Positions 1 through 10,018 of a stretch of DNA of 64,000 bases are shown here, in pieces. A program made the translations under genes and the position numbers. A model generated the notes under the pieces. That model saw only the letters and a program-made list of their open reading frames with translations. It had not been told where the DNA came from and did no database searches. Source of the stretch: Tautonia sociabilis. Its GTDB lineage: Bacteria; Planctomycetota; Planctomycetia; Isosphaerales; Isosphaeraceae. The DNA lies in contig NZ_RYZH01000002.1 of assembly GCF_003977685.1 (NCBI RefSeq), positions 1 through 64,000 of the forward strand, given 5' to 3'. Numbering within the stretch: the stretch's first letter is position 1; each line of letters opens with the position of its first letter.

Positions 1-222
1 ATGCCGACGTGGTGCACGGGAGTCCTCCGGTTCGGTGGGGCAGGAGTTCGGTTCTACACCTCCAGTCTTCCACCGGCTCGGGGCCCCGGGCCCCGTCGGC
101 TCGACCTCCCCTCTCATAGTTTCAACGAACTCGCGAAACCATTGACGAGAATCGGACTTCCGTCAATCCATCCCAGCGCACCCGCAGCGCACCAAGCAGC
201 GCACCTCGAGGATCCGACGACC

Positions 223-2268
<2,046 letters not shown>

Positions 2269-2418
2269 CCAACCCGGAAGCCCCCCGAGGGTCACCCTAC
2301 CGGATTGTCAAGGGGCGGGAGGACCGCTAGCATCGGGCTTCGGTCCCCGGGAATCCGGACCGGGCCCGCCGGCTTGATTTCCTCAGGTGCCGCCGCATCG
2401 GGTCAGCAAGGTCTTCAC

Positions 2419-2928
2419 ATGCACACGCCACCCCGAATCGACTCCGCGGCGGGCCCGGACGACCGTCTCGGGACCTTCGACCACTGGGCCGCCGGCCGGA
2501 AGGACCCGAGTCAGGTGGCCCAAACCTTCTCCGTCCAGAGCGACGATGCTCGCAAGGAGCGGGGCGCCGTCGGGCCGGCGGTCAACCGCCGCTACCCGCA
2601 TCCTAGGTACGGGCTCCGGTTCCACTGGGCCATGCTCCGGATCGCCGGGGTCACCTCGTCGGCCTGCCCGGCGCTGGCAACGATCCGAGAGGCGGTAACT
2701 GAGGTCCCGCCGGACGACGAGCACGCCCGAGGTGACGCCCAGCGGCGGCGGCTGCGGGACGCCCGGCGATCCGAGTCGATGCGGACGGCCGCTGAAATCG
2801 TCCCCGGCTGGTTCGACGACCGGGAGGACTGCTGGCGTCCCCCCTTGCTGCTCGCCCTCGACGACCTCGGCGTCGGCCCCGCCGATCGGCCTCTCGAACA
2901 GACAACCACAGGACATGTCGATGCCTGA
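2419..2928 (+). CDS. Hypothetical protein, possibly genuine
   Basis: 169 residues beginning MHTPPRIDSAAGPDD. I do not recognise a family. Codons are strongly GC-ended like the neighbouring genes, which is the main support for coding. It has no signal peptide or membrane segment and is rich in Arg and Asp. Its end overlaps the start of the fhs gene by a few bases in another frame, as co-transcribed genes often do. An AAGG-like ribosome site lies a few bases upstream of the ATG. It could still be a chance open frame in GC-rich DNA. Confidence 0.4.
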   Translation: MHTPPRIDSAAGPDDRLGTFDHWAAGRKDPSQVAQTFSVQSDDARKERGAVGPAVNRRYPHPRYGLRFHWAMLRIAGVTSSACPALATIREAVTEVPPDDEHARGDAQRRRLRDARRSESMRTAAEIVPGWFDDREDCWRPPLLLALDDLGVGPADRPLEQTTTGHVDA

Positions 2929-4576
2929 CACGTCGCCCGACCGGCAGCCGATCTCCGCCATCGCGGCCCAACTTGGCATCCCCGAGGACCTGCTGGAGCC
3001 CTACGGCCGGGACAAGGCCAAGGTCCGGCTCGAGGCGCTGGAGGCGGCCCGATCTCGGCGATCTCCGGGCAAGCTGATCCTCGTCTCCGCCATCACCCCG
3101 ACGCCGGCCGGCGAGGGGAAGACGACCACCTCGATCGGCCTGGCCCAGGGGCTCCGCCGCATTGGGGAGGAGGCCTGTCTGGCCCTCCGCCAGCCGTCGA
3201 TGGGGCCGGTCTTCGGCCGCAAGGGGGGGGCGACCGGCGGCGGGGCGAGCAAGGTCGAGCCCTCGAACGTCATCAACCTCCAGTTCACCGGCGACTTCCA
3301 CGCCATCACCGCCGCCCACAACCTGCTGGCCGCGGCGCTGGACAACCAGCTCCACTTCGGCCAGACGCCGCTCGACCCGCGGCGGGTCCTCTGGAAGCGG
3401 GCGCTGGACATGAACGACCGCGCCTTGAGGCGGTTGGTCATCGGCCTCGGCGGCCCCGGCCAGGGGGTGCCCCGGGAGTCGGGCTTCGACATCACCGCCG
3501 CCAGCGAGGTCATGGCCATCCTCTGCCTGTCCGAGTCGTATGATGATCTGAGGGCGCGTCTCGATCGCATCCTCATCGGCTACGACCGCGACGGCGGCCC
3601 GGTGCTCGCCTCCAGCGTCGGCGTGACCGGGGCGATGGTGGCGATCCTCAACGAGGCGCTGATGCCCAACCTCGTGCAGTCGACCGAGGGGGGGCCGGCC
3701 TTCGTCCACGGCGGGCCGTTCGCTAACATCGCCCACGGCTGCAACTCGGTCCTCGCCACCCGGATGGCCCTGGCCCATTCGGACTACGCCGTCACCGAGG
3801 CCGGCTTCGCCTTCGACCTGGGGGCCGAGAAGTTCTTCGACATCAAGTGCCGCTCCGCCGGCCTGAACCCGGCCGCGGTGGTGATCGTCGCCACGGTCCG
3901 CGCTCTGAAGATGCACGGCGGCGTCGGCCTGGACGACCTGACGACGCCGAACCCCTCGGCCGTCGAGCGCGGCCTGGAGAACCTGGCCGCCCACCTCGAA
4001 GCCGCCCGACACTTCGGCAAGCCCGTCGTCGTGGCGATCAACCGCCGCCGAGAGGACACCGACGGCGAGCTCGGCGTCGTCCACGCCTTCTGCGAGTCGT
4101 TCGGCGTCCCCTGCGCCACCGCCGACGTCTTCGGTCGGGGAGGAGCGGGGGCGACCGAGCTGGCCGAGCGAGTCGTCGCCGCGGCGGAGAAGCCGGAGAC
4201 GCCCTACCGGCCCCTCTACGATCTCGACCTCTCCCCCGAGGCGAAGATCGAGGCCATCGCCCGGTCGATCTACGGTGCCGACGGCATCAGCCTCACCGCG
4301 GAGGCTCGGACCAAGCTCCGCAAGGCCGAGCGGCTCGGCTACGGCGGCCTGCCGATCTGCATGGCCAAGACCCAGGACTCGCTCTCCGACAACCCGAAGC
4401 TCCGGGGACGACCCCGAGGGTTCACCATCACGGTGCGAGACATCGAGATCGCCGCCGGGGCGGGCTTCCTGGTCGCGCTAACCGGGGATATCGTCCGGAT
4501 GCCGGGGCTCCCAAAGCAGCCAGCGGCCCTTCGGATCGACGTCGACAGTGGAGGGCAGATCACCGGACTCTTCTGA
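2921..4576 (+). CDS. fhs: Formate-tetrahydrofolate ligase
   Basis: Cytosolic enzyme of one-carbon metabolism that makes 10-formyl-THF from formate, THF and ATP. About 551 residues, typical for the family. The phosphate-binding motif TPAGEGKTT lies near residue 65 and is followed by GLAQGL, QPSMGPVFGRKGGATGGG and NLQFTGDFHAI, all highly characteristic. The C-terminus has the conserved VRDIEIAAGAGFLVALTGDIVRMPGLP block. ATG 2921 has GGA at 2911-2913 with 7 bases spacing; an in-frame ATG at 2915 is the alternative. It overlaps the preceding small frame and is followed by a hairpin. Confidence 0.97.
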   Translation: MPDTSPDRQPISAIAAQLGIPEDLLEPYGRDKAKVRLEALEAARSRRSPGKLILVSAITPTPAGEGKTTTSIGLAQGLRRIGEEACLALRQPSMGPVFGRKGGATGGGASKVEPSNVINLQFTGDFHAITAAHNLLAAALDNQLHFGQTPLDPRRVLWKRALDMNDRALRRLVIGLGGPGQGVPRESGFDITAASEVMAILCLSESYDDLRARLDRILIGYDRDGGPVLASSVGVTGAMVAILNEALMPNLVQSTEGGPAFVHGGPFANIAHGCNSVLATRMALAHSDYAVTEAGFAFDLGAEKFFDIKCRSAGLNPAAVVIVATVRALKMHGGVGLDDLTTPNPSAVERGLENLAAHLEAARHFGKPVVVAINRRREDTDGELGVVHAFCESFGVPCATADVFGRGGAGATELAERVVAAAEKPETPYRPLYDLDLSPEAKIEAIARSIYGADGISLTAEARTKLRKAERLGYGGLPICMAKTQDSLSDNPKLRGRPRGFTITVRDIEIAAGAGFLVALTGDIVRMPGLPKQPAALRIDVDSGGQITGLF

Positions 4577-4601
4577 GGAGAGGGTCGGCCGGCCCTCCTC
4601 A
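4574..4601. terminator. Candidate bidirectional hairpin terminator
   Basis: An inverted repeat with arms TGAGGAG(A)GGG and CCCTCCTCA around TCGGCCGG sits between the convergent ends of fhs and the TlpA-like gene. It has a one-base bulge and no T-tract, so rho-independent activity is uncertain. Confidence 0.4.
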
Positions 4602-6758
4602 GTGGCGAGTCACCGTCATCACCCCCTCCGCCATGGCCGCCGCGATCGCCCGGTCGAGCCTCATGAGCGTCTCGCCGGTCGCCCCAGTCTCGCGGTGGAC
4701 GACCCGGCCCTCGCGGTCGAGCAGCACGAGGGTCGGGTAGTACTTCACCTCGAAGGCTGAGGCGACCGGGCAGGTCCCGTCGGCCGGGGCGAGCAAGATC
4801 GGGAACCGGAGCCCCAGGCGCCTGGCGGTCCGGGAGACGGAGCGAGGCCCTCCCTGGCCGTTCCGCTCGTAGGCGATGGAAACGACCCGGAGCCGATCGG
4901 GGCCGAACTGCCCCTGGAGTTCGTCCAGGTGCGGCAGGGCGGCCAGGCAGGGATCGCACCAGGTGCCCCAGAAGCAGAGCAGCACATAGTCGGAGTTCGC
5001 CTCGCTGAGCCGGAACGGACGGCCCTGCACGTCGGGCAGCTCGAAGTCTCCCAGCCTGCCGCGCTCGGCGTCGAACTCGATCCTCGGCTCGACGGCCGGG
5101 GCCTCCTCTCGGCCGGGACGGATCAGCCGCAACAGGCCGGCTCCCCAACCCGATCCCGCGGGCTCCTGGCCCTCGTCGGCCGGAGGGGAGGCCTCCGGCC
5201 CTCGGGGATCGAGCGGCTCAGGAGGGGGGAGATCCCCCCAACGCACCACCCGATTGGAAGCTTCCGGATTCGGCTCCAGTTCGAAGCGAGGATGCTCCCC
5301 AGGGGTGCGATCGACCTCCAACGGATCGGACGACGGACCGACCCTGGCCGGAGTTCGAGCCTCCTGGGGATCCTGATCCGGGAGGGGGGCGATCCGAGGA
5401 CCGTCGGCCAACCGTTCTGGAGACGGCTCGGGATCAAAGGAGCCCATCTCTTCCCCATGCCCATCGGGCACGATCGTCGGATCGGGACCGATCGGAGATC
5501 GTTCCGGCGTCGCGTCCTCGGCCGGCGACCCCTCCCGAGACGGAGGAGCCCCGGTCGGCACCCGCATCGCCCCAGGGCGATCCGCACCGATCGGCGCGAG
5601 GGGAGCGTTCGTTCGGTCGTCCCGAGGCTCGACGACTGGGGGCGTGTCGGTCATCAAGAGCGGAGGATCCGGCTGGTCGGCCTCTCGCTCCGACTCCGGC
5701 TCGAAGATCCGTACCGTGGGAGCGGCTCTCTCCTCGATTGGCCGGACGGGAGCCGGCGACGGCTGGGAGGGGGGCGAGGGGGATCGGGTTCCCGACGGCT
5801 CCTTCAGAAGGGGAGGATCGAGTGCCCCGCCAGGAGCGGGATCGAGGATCGGTTCGGGGAGCTCGATCTCGTCGGGGATCCGGGACGATTCGGCCAGCGC
5901 CCCGAATCGATCGGGAGGGGGATCGACAGGGGACCGCTCGGTCTCCGGGAACAAGTTCGGTCCCTCGGGAGCGGCCGAAGCCCGGACGACCGAGGAGGAC
6001 TCCTCCCGATCGGGGTCGAGCGAGGCGCGACGGACGCCGTCGCTGGGAATCCAGCCGGCTCTGGAGTCTCGATTGGTCCCGGGGTCGGGCGGCGGCATCC
6101 TCCCGGGAATGTCCGGGCGATACGACCGGATCGGGACCCGGTCGGGTTCCTGGGGAGGAGCCTCGAAGAGTCGGACACCAGAGGCTTCAAACCGGCTACC
6201 GGAGGTCACCTCGGCGCGGTTCGGTTCCTTGACCGAGGCGACCCGAATCTCGATCTCCTCGGCCGGGGTGGAGACGGTGGAACGGCCGAGCAACAAGTCG
6301 TCACCGTCGTCCCATTCGGCGATCAGGGTATACCGCTCTCCCGGTCGGAGCCCCTTGAGCAGGAACCGGCCGGAACGATTGGTCGTCCCCTCGACCTCCC
6401 TCCCCGCCGGGGCGCCATCGACGGCGAGCCGGACTCGGGCGTTGGCGACCGGAACGCCCTGGTCGTCAACGACCTGGCCGATGACGCGGTCGGAGGAGGG
6501 ACCTTCGGCCGGGGGGTCCACGCGGCTGGAGATGGTCGAGGGAGTTCCCTCTCGGGTCGCCGGTCGATCCGGACGGGCGCCGACCCCGGCGATCGTGCGG
6601 ATCTCGGGGGCCCGGCCCAGGGCCAGCCCACCCCTCGGCAGGTTCCGGCAGCCGGCCTGGCCGAGCACGAGCATTGCGGCCACGATGATCGAGCCGACCG
6701 TGCGGATCTGCAACGACGAGCCTCCGCCCCTCCCCGAACCGGCGACGAACCCGATCAC
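4599..6758 (-). CDS. Lipoprotein with carboxypeptidase-regulatory-like domain, Pro-rich linker and TlpA-type thioredoxin domain
   Basis: 719 residues. The N-terminus has a hydrophobic stretch ending in a lipobox-like LGQAGC near residue 37, so the protein is probably membrane-anchored and exposed to the periplasm. Residues about 90-170 (IGQVVDDQGVPVANARVRLAVDG...GRFLLKGL) form a carboxypeptidase-regulatory-like beta-sandwich. A low-complexity Pro/Glu/Arg/Ser segment of about 380 residues follows. The last 150 residues are a TlpA/AhpC-type thioredoxin fold with the redox motif WCDPC near residue 600 and the cis-Pro region YYPTLVLLD. It could act as a disulfide reductase or oxidase for envelope proteins. 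It is convergent with fhs. Confidence 0.85.
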   Translation of the reverse strand: MIGFVAGSGRGGGSSLQIRTVGSIIVAAMLVLGQAGCRNLPRGGLALGRAPEIRTIAGVGARPDRPATREGTPSTISSRVDPPAEGPSSDRVIGQVVDDQGVPVANARVRLAVDGAPAGREVEGTTNRSGRFLLKGLRPGERYTLIAEWDDGDDLLLGRSTVSTPAEEIEIRVASVKEPNRAEVTSGSRFEASGVRLFEAPPQEPDRVPIRSYRPDIPGRMPPPDPGTNRDSRAGWIPSDGVRRASLDPDREESSSVVRASAAPEGPNLFPETERSPVDPPPDRFGALAESSRIPDEIELPEPILDPAPGGALDPPLLKEPSGTRSPSPPSQPSPAPVRPIEERAAPTVRIFEPESEREADQPDPPLLMTDTPPVVEPRDDRTNAPLAPIGADRPGAMRVPTGAPPSREGSPAEDATPERSPIGPDPTIVPDGHGEEMGSFDPEPSPERLADGPRIAPLPDQDPQEARTPARVGPSSDPLEVDRTPGEHPRFELEPNPEASNRVVRWGDLPPPEPLDPRGPEASPPADEGQEPAGSGWGAGLLRLIRPGREEAPAVEPRIEFDAERGRLGDFELPDVQGRPFRLSEANSDYVLLCFWGTWCDPCLAALPHLDELQGQFGPDRLRVVSIAYERNGQGGPRSVSRTARRLGLRFPILLAPADGTCPVASAFEVKYYPTLVLLDREGRVVHRETGATGETLMRLDRAIAAAMAEGVMTVTRH

Positions 6759-6980
6759 GATGCCCCGAGTTCGGGAGCTTCGGCCCGAGTCGAGGCTTCG
6801 GTTCGTCCTCCTCGTCAGATCATCGGCCGGATCCGGAAGGGACTTGAGGGGATTCTCCTGGTTCTACCAGAAATCCTGCCCTCGGGGCGGACGGAATGGG
6901 GGGGATCGACCGTACCGGGCGCCGACGCGCGCGGGCTTCGGGAGCGGCCCTGGCCGGACCAGGACGCTCGGAACCCTCGA

Positions 6981-7835
6981 TCAGCTGGACCGGCCGCTCC
7001 GACGCCTGGCCTCTCGGAGGATCGAACGGATCGCCGGGGAGTCGGAGGCCTGGGGGACCTGCTCAAGGTAGGCGGAGAGCTGGGCGACCGCCTCTTCGGG
7101 GCGCTCGACGGCGAGCGAGGCGATGCCGAGATCGCGACGATGCTCGGGCTCGCCGGGCCGGAGCGCGACGAGCCGTCGGAGGACCGGCCAGGCAGCGGCG
7201 AGCTCACCGCGATCGAGGTAGACCGCCTTGAGGTTGCGAAGCATCCGGGCCACGATGTCCGACGTGGCGCAGGGTTCGAACAGGGCGTCGTCCAGCTCGA
7301 TTCGGCCGCCGGATCGGGAGGAGATCAGGCGTCGGCAGCCATCCCGATCGAGCAGGGCCCCACCGTGGAAGGCGTCGATGAAGACGGGGGGCCCGTCGTC
7401 TCGGTCGGCCCGGAGGACGAAGTGGGCTGGGAGGTTCACGCCGTGAAGCGTGACGCCCACTCCCAGGGCGACCGCCCGATACAGCACCGCGAGGCTGATG
7501 GGGATGCCGGTGCGTCTCCTGAGGACTTCGTTGAGGTAGCTATTCCTCGGGTCGTCGTAGTCATCCTCATTCCCCGAGAACCGCTCCTCCACGTAGAGAA
7601 CCCAGTTGATCTGCCGCAAGGCGTCCTCGGTGCCCGATTGGGAGGGGAGTCGGGGGCCAATCCTCCGGGAGAGGGAGGCGATGCGATCCAGGCAGGAGGC
7701 GGGATCGAGGTCCGGGTCGGCGTCTCTGGCGAGTTCCAGGGCGATCCGGGTGAGGTCGGCGTCCTCGTCCCCAAGGAGGAGTCGATTGAACTCGGGGCTG
7801 TCGGGGATCGGGGGGCGCACGGGGAAGGGCCTCAC
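6981..7835 (-). CDS. SirB1-family transglutaminase-like/TPR protein
   Basis: 284 residues. The N-terminal 190 residues match the SirB1 transglutaminase-like family: NSYLNEVLRRRTGIPISLAVLYRAVALGVGV, then GVNLPAHFVLR and FIDAFHGGALL. The C-terminal 90 residues are TPR-like helices (LRNLKAVYLDRGELAAAWPVLRRLVALRPGEPEHRRDLG). Start is GTG at 7835, overlapping the stop of the upstream YcxB-like gene by four bases (GTGA), which implies translational coupling. The molecular function of the family is poorly known. Catalytic Cys is not evident at the usual place, so enzymatic activity is doubtful. Confidence 0.85.
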   Translation of the reverse strand: MRPFPVRPPIPDSPEFNRLLLGDEDADLTRIALELARDADPDLDPASCLDRIASLSRRIGPRLPSQSGTEDALRQINWVLYVEERFSGNEDDYDDPRNSYLNEVLRRRTGIPISLAVLYRAVALGVGVTLHGVNLPAHFVLRADRDDGPPVFIDAFHGGALLDRDGCRRLISSRSGGRIELDDALFEPCATSDIVARMLRNLKAVYLDRGELAAAWPVLRRLVALRPGEPEHRRDLGIASLAVERPEEAVAQLSAYLEQVPQASDSPAIRSILREARRRSGRSS

Positions 7836-8461
7836 GCGTCGGAGATCGTCGGGCCAGCCGAGGCGCGATAGAAGCAGGCGGTGGCCAGGAACGAGGAGGC
7901 GGCGGCCTCGCTGTCGAAGGCTCGGATCGGGAGGACGGGGCCGGGACGGGTGACATACCGGCCAGTGGATGTGTCAAAGGAGACGAGGTCGAAGCGGATG
8001 AGATGGCGATCTGAGGAAATGGCGGCGATGCTCGGCCAGGAGCGCCGGATCTCGGTGGTCCCCGACTCCCGGATGATCAGCTCCGAGGGGGTCAGCTCGA
8101 ACGTGGTTTCGAAGGGAGACTCCGTCGGTCTCCGGCCTCGCCAGCGCTGCGAGATCGCTCCCGCGCCGACGATCAGGGCAAAGCCAGCGAGGGCGATGCC
8201 CGTCGGGAGCAGGGCCTCGGAAGGCCAGCGCCCCTCGGGGGACCGAGCGAGCACCGCGAGCACGACCGCGGCGAGGGTCGTGAACGTCACCGGCTGCAGG
8301 ACCCACCCCCGAGCCGAGGGCGCAAGAGCCCGCCTCAGGTCCTGGTCCGAATAGCGGAAGGTGACGGAGCAGATCGGGGGGTCGCGTTCGGTGACGCGAT
8401 CGACCGGCAGACCGGGAGCGGGCACCGGGGGCGTGAACCGGTTCTCTTTGGGGTCGCTCAT
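7832..8461 (-). CDS. YcxB-like membrane protein
   Basis: 209 residues. Two hydrophobic segments (VTFTTLAAVVLAVLA and LLPTGIALAGFALIVGAGAI) separate an N-terminal stretch (ICSVTFRYSDQDLRRAL) from a C-terminal beta-rich domain (FELTPSELIIRESGTTEIRRSWPSIAAI...DRHLIRFD...VLPIRAF). This order is typical of YcxB-like proteins of unknown function. It is the first gene of a two-gene unit with the SirB1-like gene. Confidence 0.7.
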   Translation of the reverse strand: MSDPKENRFTPPVPAPGLPVDRVTERDPPICSVTFRYSDQDLRRALAPSARGWVLQPVTFTTLAAVVLAVLARSPEGRWPSEALLPTGIALAGFALIVGAGAISQRWRGRRPTESPFETTFELTPSELIIRESGTTEIRRSWPSIAAISSDRHLIRFDLVSFDTSTGRYVTRPGPVLPIRAFDSEAAASSFLATACFYRASAGPTISDA

Positions 8462-8495
8462 CGGGGCGGCGGGGCCTCCATCGGGCCGAGCCGGA

Positions 8496-8852
8496 TCAGT
8501 CGTAATAGGGTTGGGGATCGAAATCCGAGGCGGTCTCGCCGCGGGGAGAGGGCGCGGCGGTGGGAGGCTCGAACTTGGGGACCGCGGGATCGGGGGAGAG
8601 GTCGTTGGTCACGGCCGGGGCGGCGTTGGCGGGGGTGTAGGGGCGGGTCGCGGAGTTGGCGGTGCTGGTGACCTGCCGGTTGATCGAACGGAGCTCATCC
8701 TCGACACCGCTGATGCTGCGGCGGAACTCGGCGATCCCCTTGCCGAGCGAACGCCCGACCTCGGGAAGTCGTTTGCCGAAGAGCAGGACGCCGAGGATGC
8801 CGATGATCACCATCTCCTGCGGGCCGATGCCGGGCAGCAGGGCGTAGAGCAT
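8496..8852 (-). CDS. tatA: Twin-arginine translocase subunit TatA/TatB family, long form
   Basis: 118 residues. One N-terminal membrane helix (PQEMVIIGILGVLLFGKRLPEV) is followed by the amphipathic helix GRSLGKGIAEFRRSISGVEDEL, the signature FGxxxLPxxxRSLGKxxxEF of TatA proteins. A Pro/Ala-rich tail of about 60 residues ends DFDPQPYYD. It forms the protein-conducting oligomer of the Tat pathway in the cytoplasmic membrane. A second TatA paralogue lies directly upstream on the same strand. The long charged tail could indicate a TatB-like role. Confidence 0.88.
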   Translation of the reverse strand: MLYALLPGIGPQEMVIIGILGVLLFGKRLPEVGRSLGKGIAEFRRSISGVEDELRSINRQVTSTANSATRPYTPANAAPAVTNDLSPDPAVPKFEPPTAAPSPRGETASDFDPQPYYD

Positions 8853-8987
8853 CGATGGAAACTCCCGGAGCGAGGCGGAGAAGTCGTCAGAAGCGGGGCC
8901 GGGGGCGGCGAGAGGGGGCGGGGCGGCCGATGCTCGGGCACCCCGCCCTCGGGAGGACGGCGGGATGGGAGGCGGTCGAGCCGGCGA

Positions 8988-9224
8988 TCAGACGTCGGCG
9001 CCGGTCTCGGCCTTCTTGGCGTTCGCGTCGGGCTTGCCGGCCTCATCCAGCTCCTCCTCGATGGAGTTCATCCCCTTCTTGAACTCGACGACGCTCTTCC
9101 CCAGCGAGCGCATGACGCTGGGCAGACGGTTGCCGAAGATCAGCAGGGAGACCATGCCGATGACGGCCAGCTCCCAGGGGCCGAACGAGGGGAGCAGGGC
9201 GAAGGTGATCAGGTCCTGGAACAT
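8988..9224 (-). CDS. tatA: Twin-arginine translocase subunit TatA
   Basis: 78 residues. Membrane helix LAVIGMVSLLIFGNRLPSVMRSLGKSVVEFKKGMNSIEEEL has the complete TatA motif FGNRLPSVMRSLGK. The short charged tail is the usual TatA length. It lies about 135 bases upstream of the second, longer paralogue on the same strand, so the two probably form one operon. TatC is not in the window. Confidence 0.9.
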   Translation of the reverse strand: MFQDLITFALLPSFGPWELAVIGMVSLLIFGNRLPSVMRSLGKSVVEFKKGMNSIEEELDEAGKPDANAKKAETGADV

Positions 9225-9309
9225 CTCGGGGGCCTCCGGGTCGGGGAACGTCGGGGGATCGATTGGGGGACGCGGACGGTGGATCAGGGTTTGGGGTCGA
9301 TCGGTCGAG

Positions 9310-9618
9310 TCAGCGGGCCGTTCCCCTGGGCTCGTCGATCGATACGGCCTGCGAGGAGATCGTCGCCCGAGTGGCCAACCAGGCGGCGATCGCCAGCAGC
9401 AGCACGACGATCAGAGCGACCTTCGTCCTCCGGTCGAGCCAGGGCTTCGGAGGCTCGGCCGGCGGGCCGGGCCGGGTCGGACGCCGGGCCGGCAGAGCGG
9501 AGAGCACGGCCGCCCAGGACCTCGGCAGCAGGAGGCGGATGAGCGGGTTGCTCAGCGCGGGGGTGCGGCCGGCGATCCAGAACACGACGCCCAGGGTGAT
9601 CGCGAGCTTCCACAACAC
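9310..9618 (-). CDS. Small hypothetical membrane protein
   Basis: 102 residues from GTG 9618 (reads MLWKLAITLGVVFWIAGRTP). Two hydrophobic segments, one at the N-terminus and one near the C-terminus (TKVALIVVLLLAIAAWLA), flank a Pro/Arg-rich cytosolic loop. No family recognised. It lies upstream of the tatA pair on the same strand. A longer version from GTG 9660 is possible, but its extra residues are Arg/Ser-rich and unconvincing. Confidence 0.5.
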   Translation of the reverse strand: MLWKLAITLGVVFWIAGRTPALSNPLIRLLLPRSWAAVLSALPARRPTRPGPPAEPPKPWLDRRTKVALIVVLLLAIAAWLATRATISSQAVSIDEPRGTAR

Positions 9619-10018
9619 GGCGAAACCTCGGCGGGACCTCCGGGATCGGCCGAGACACACAGGTACGATCGCTTGCGCGGACTGACCGCGAGCGAGGACC
9701 GGTCATCGGTTCGAGGTTGTACCCGCGGAGAGGCGTCGCTCGGGGGCGGGTCGCACCGGATTCGAAGGTGGTCGTCCGAGGCACGAGTGGGGAAACGAAC
9801 CTCGATGCGGAAGGCCCGACAGATCGGAGCCGACCGAGGCCAGAGCGTCTCGACAGGGACGACGCGAGGCGGGTTCAATCTCATTCTATCCTACCGGCCC
9901 CTCCGGACGTGTCAAACGGTTTCCCGGGCTGGTCAAGACCTCGGGGCCCGGGACGGCGGAAGGGGCCGCCGCCGGGGCCTCTCGGAGAGGCTCCGGCGGC
10001 GGGAAGGACCGGCCGGGA
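9619..10018. other. Intergenic stretch, no supported gene
   Basis: Four hundred bases between the small membrane protein and ilvD. The only open frames are antisense-like and Pro/Arg/Ser-rich without a recognisable family. I see no tRNA, convincing terminator or repeat. It should hold the promoter of the tatA-side operon. Confidence 0.4.

Noticed and set aside
4929-7871. Open frame of 980 codons on the plus strand across the TlpA-like and SirB1-like genes
   Set aside because: Arg/Gly/Pro-rich noise spanning two real antisense genes with recognised domains.
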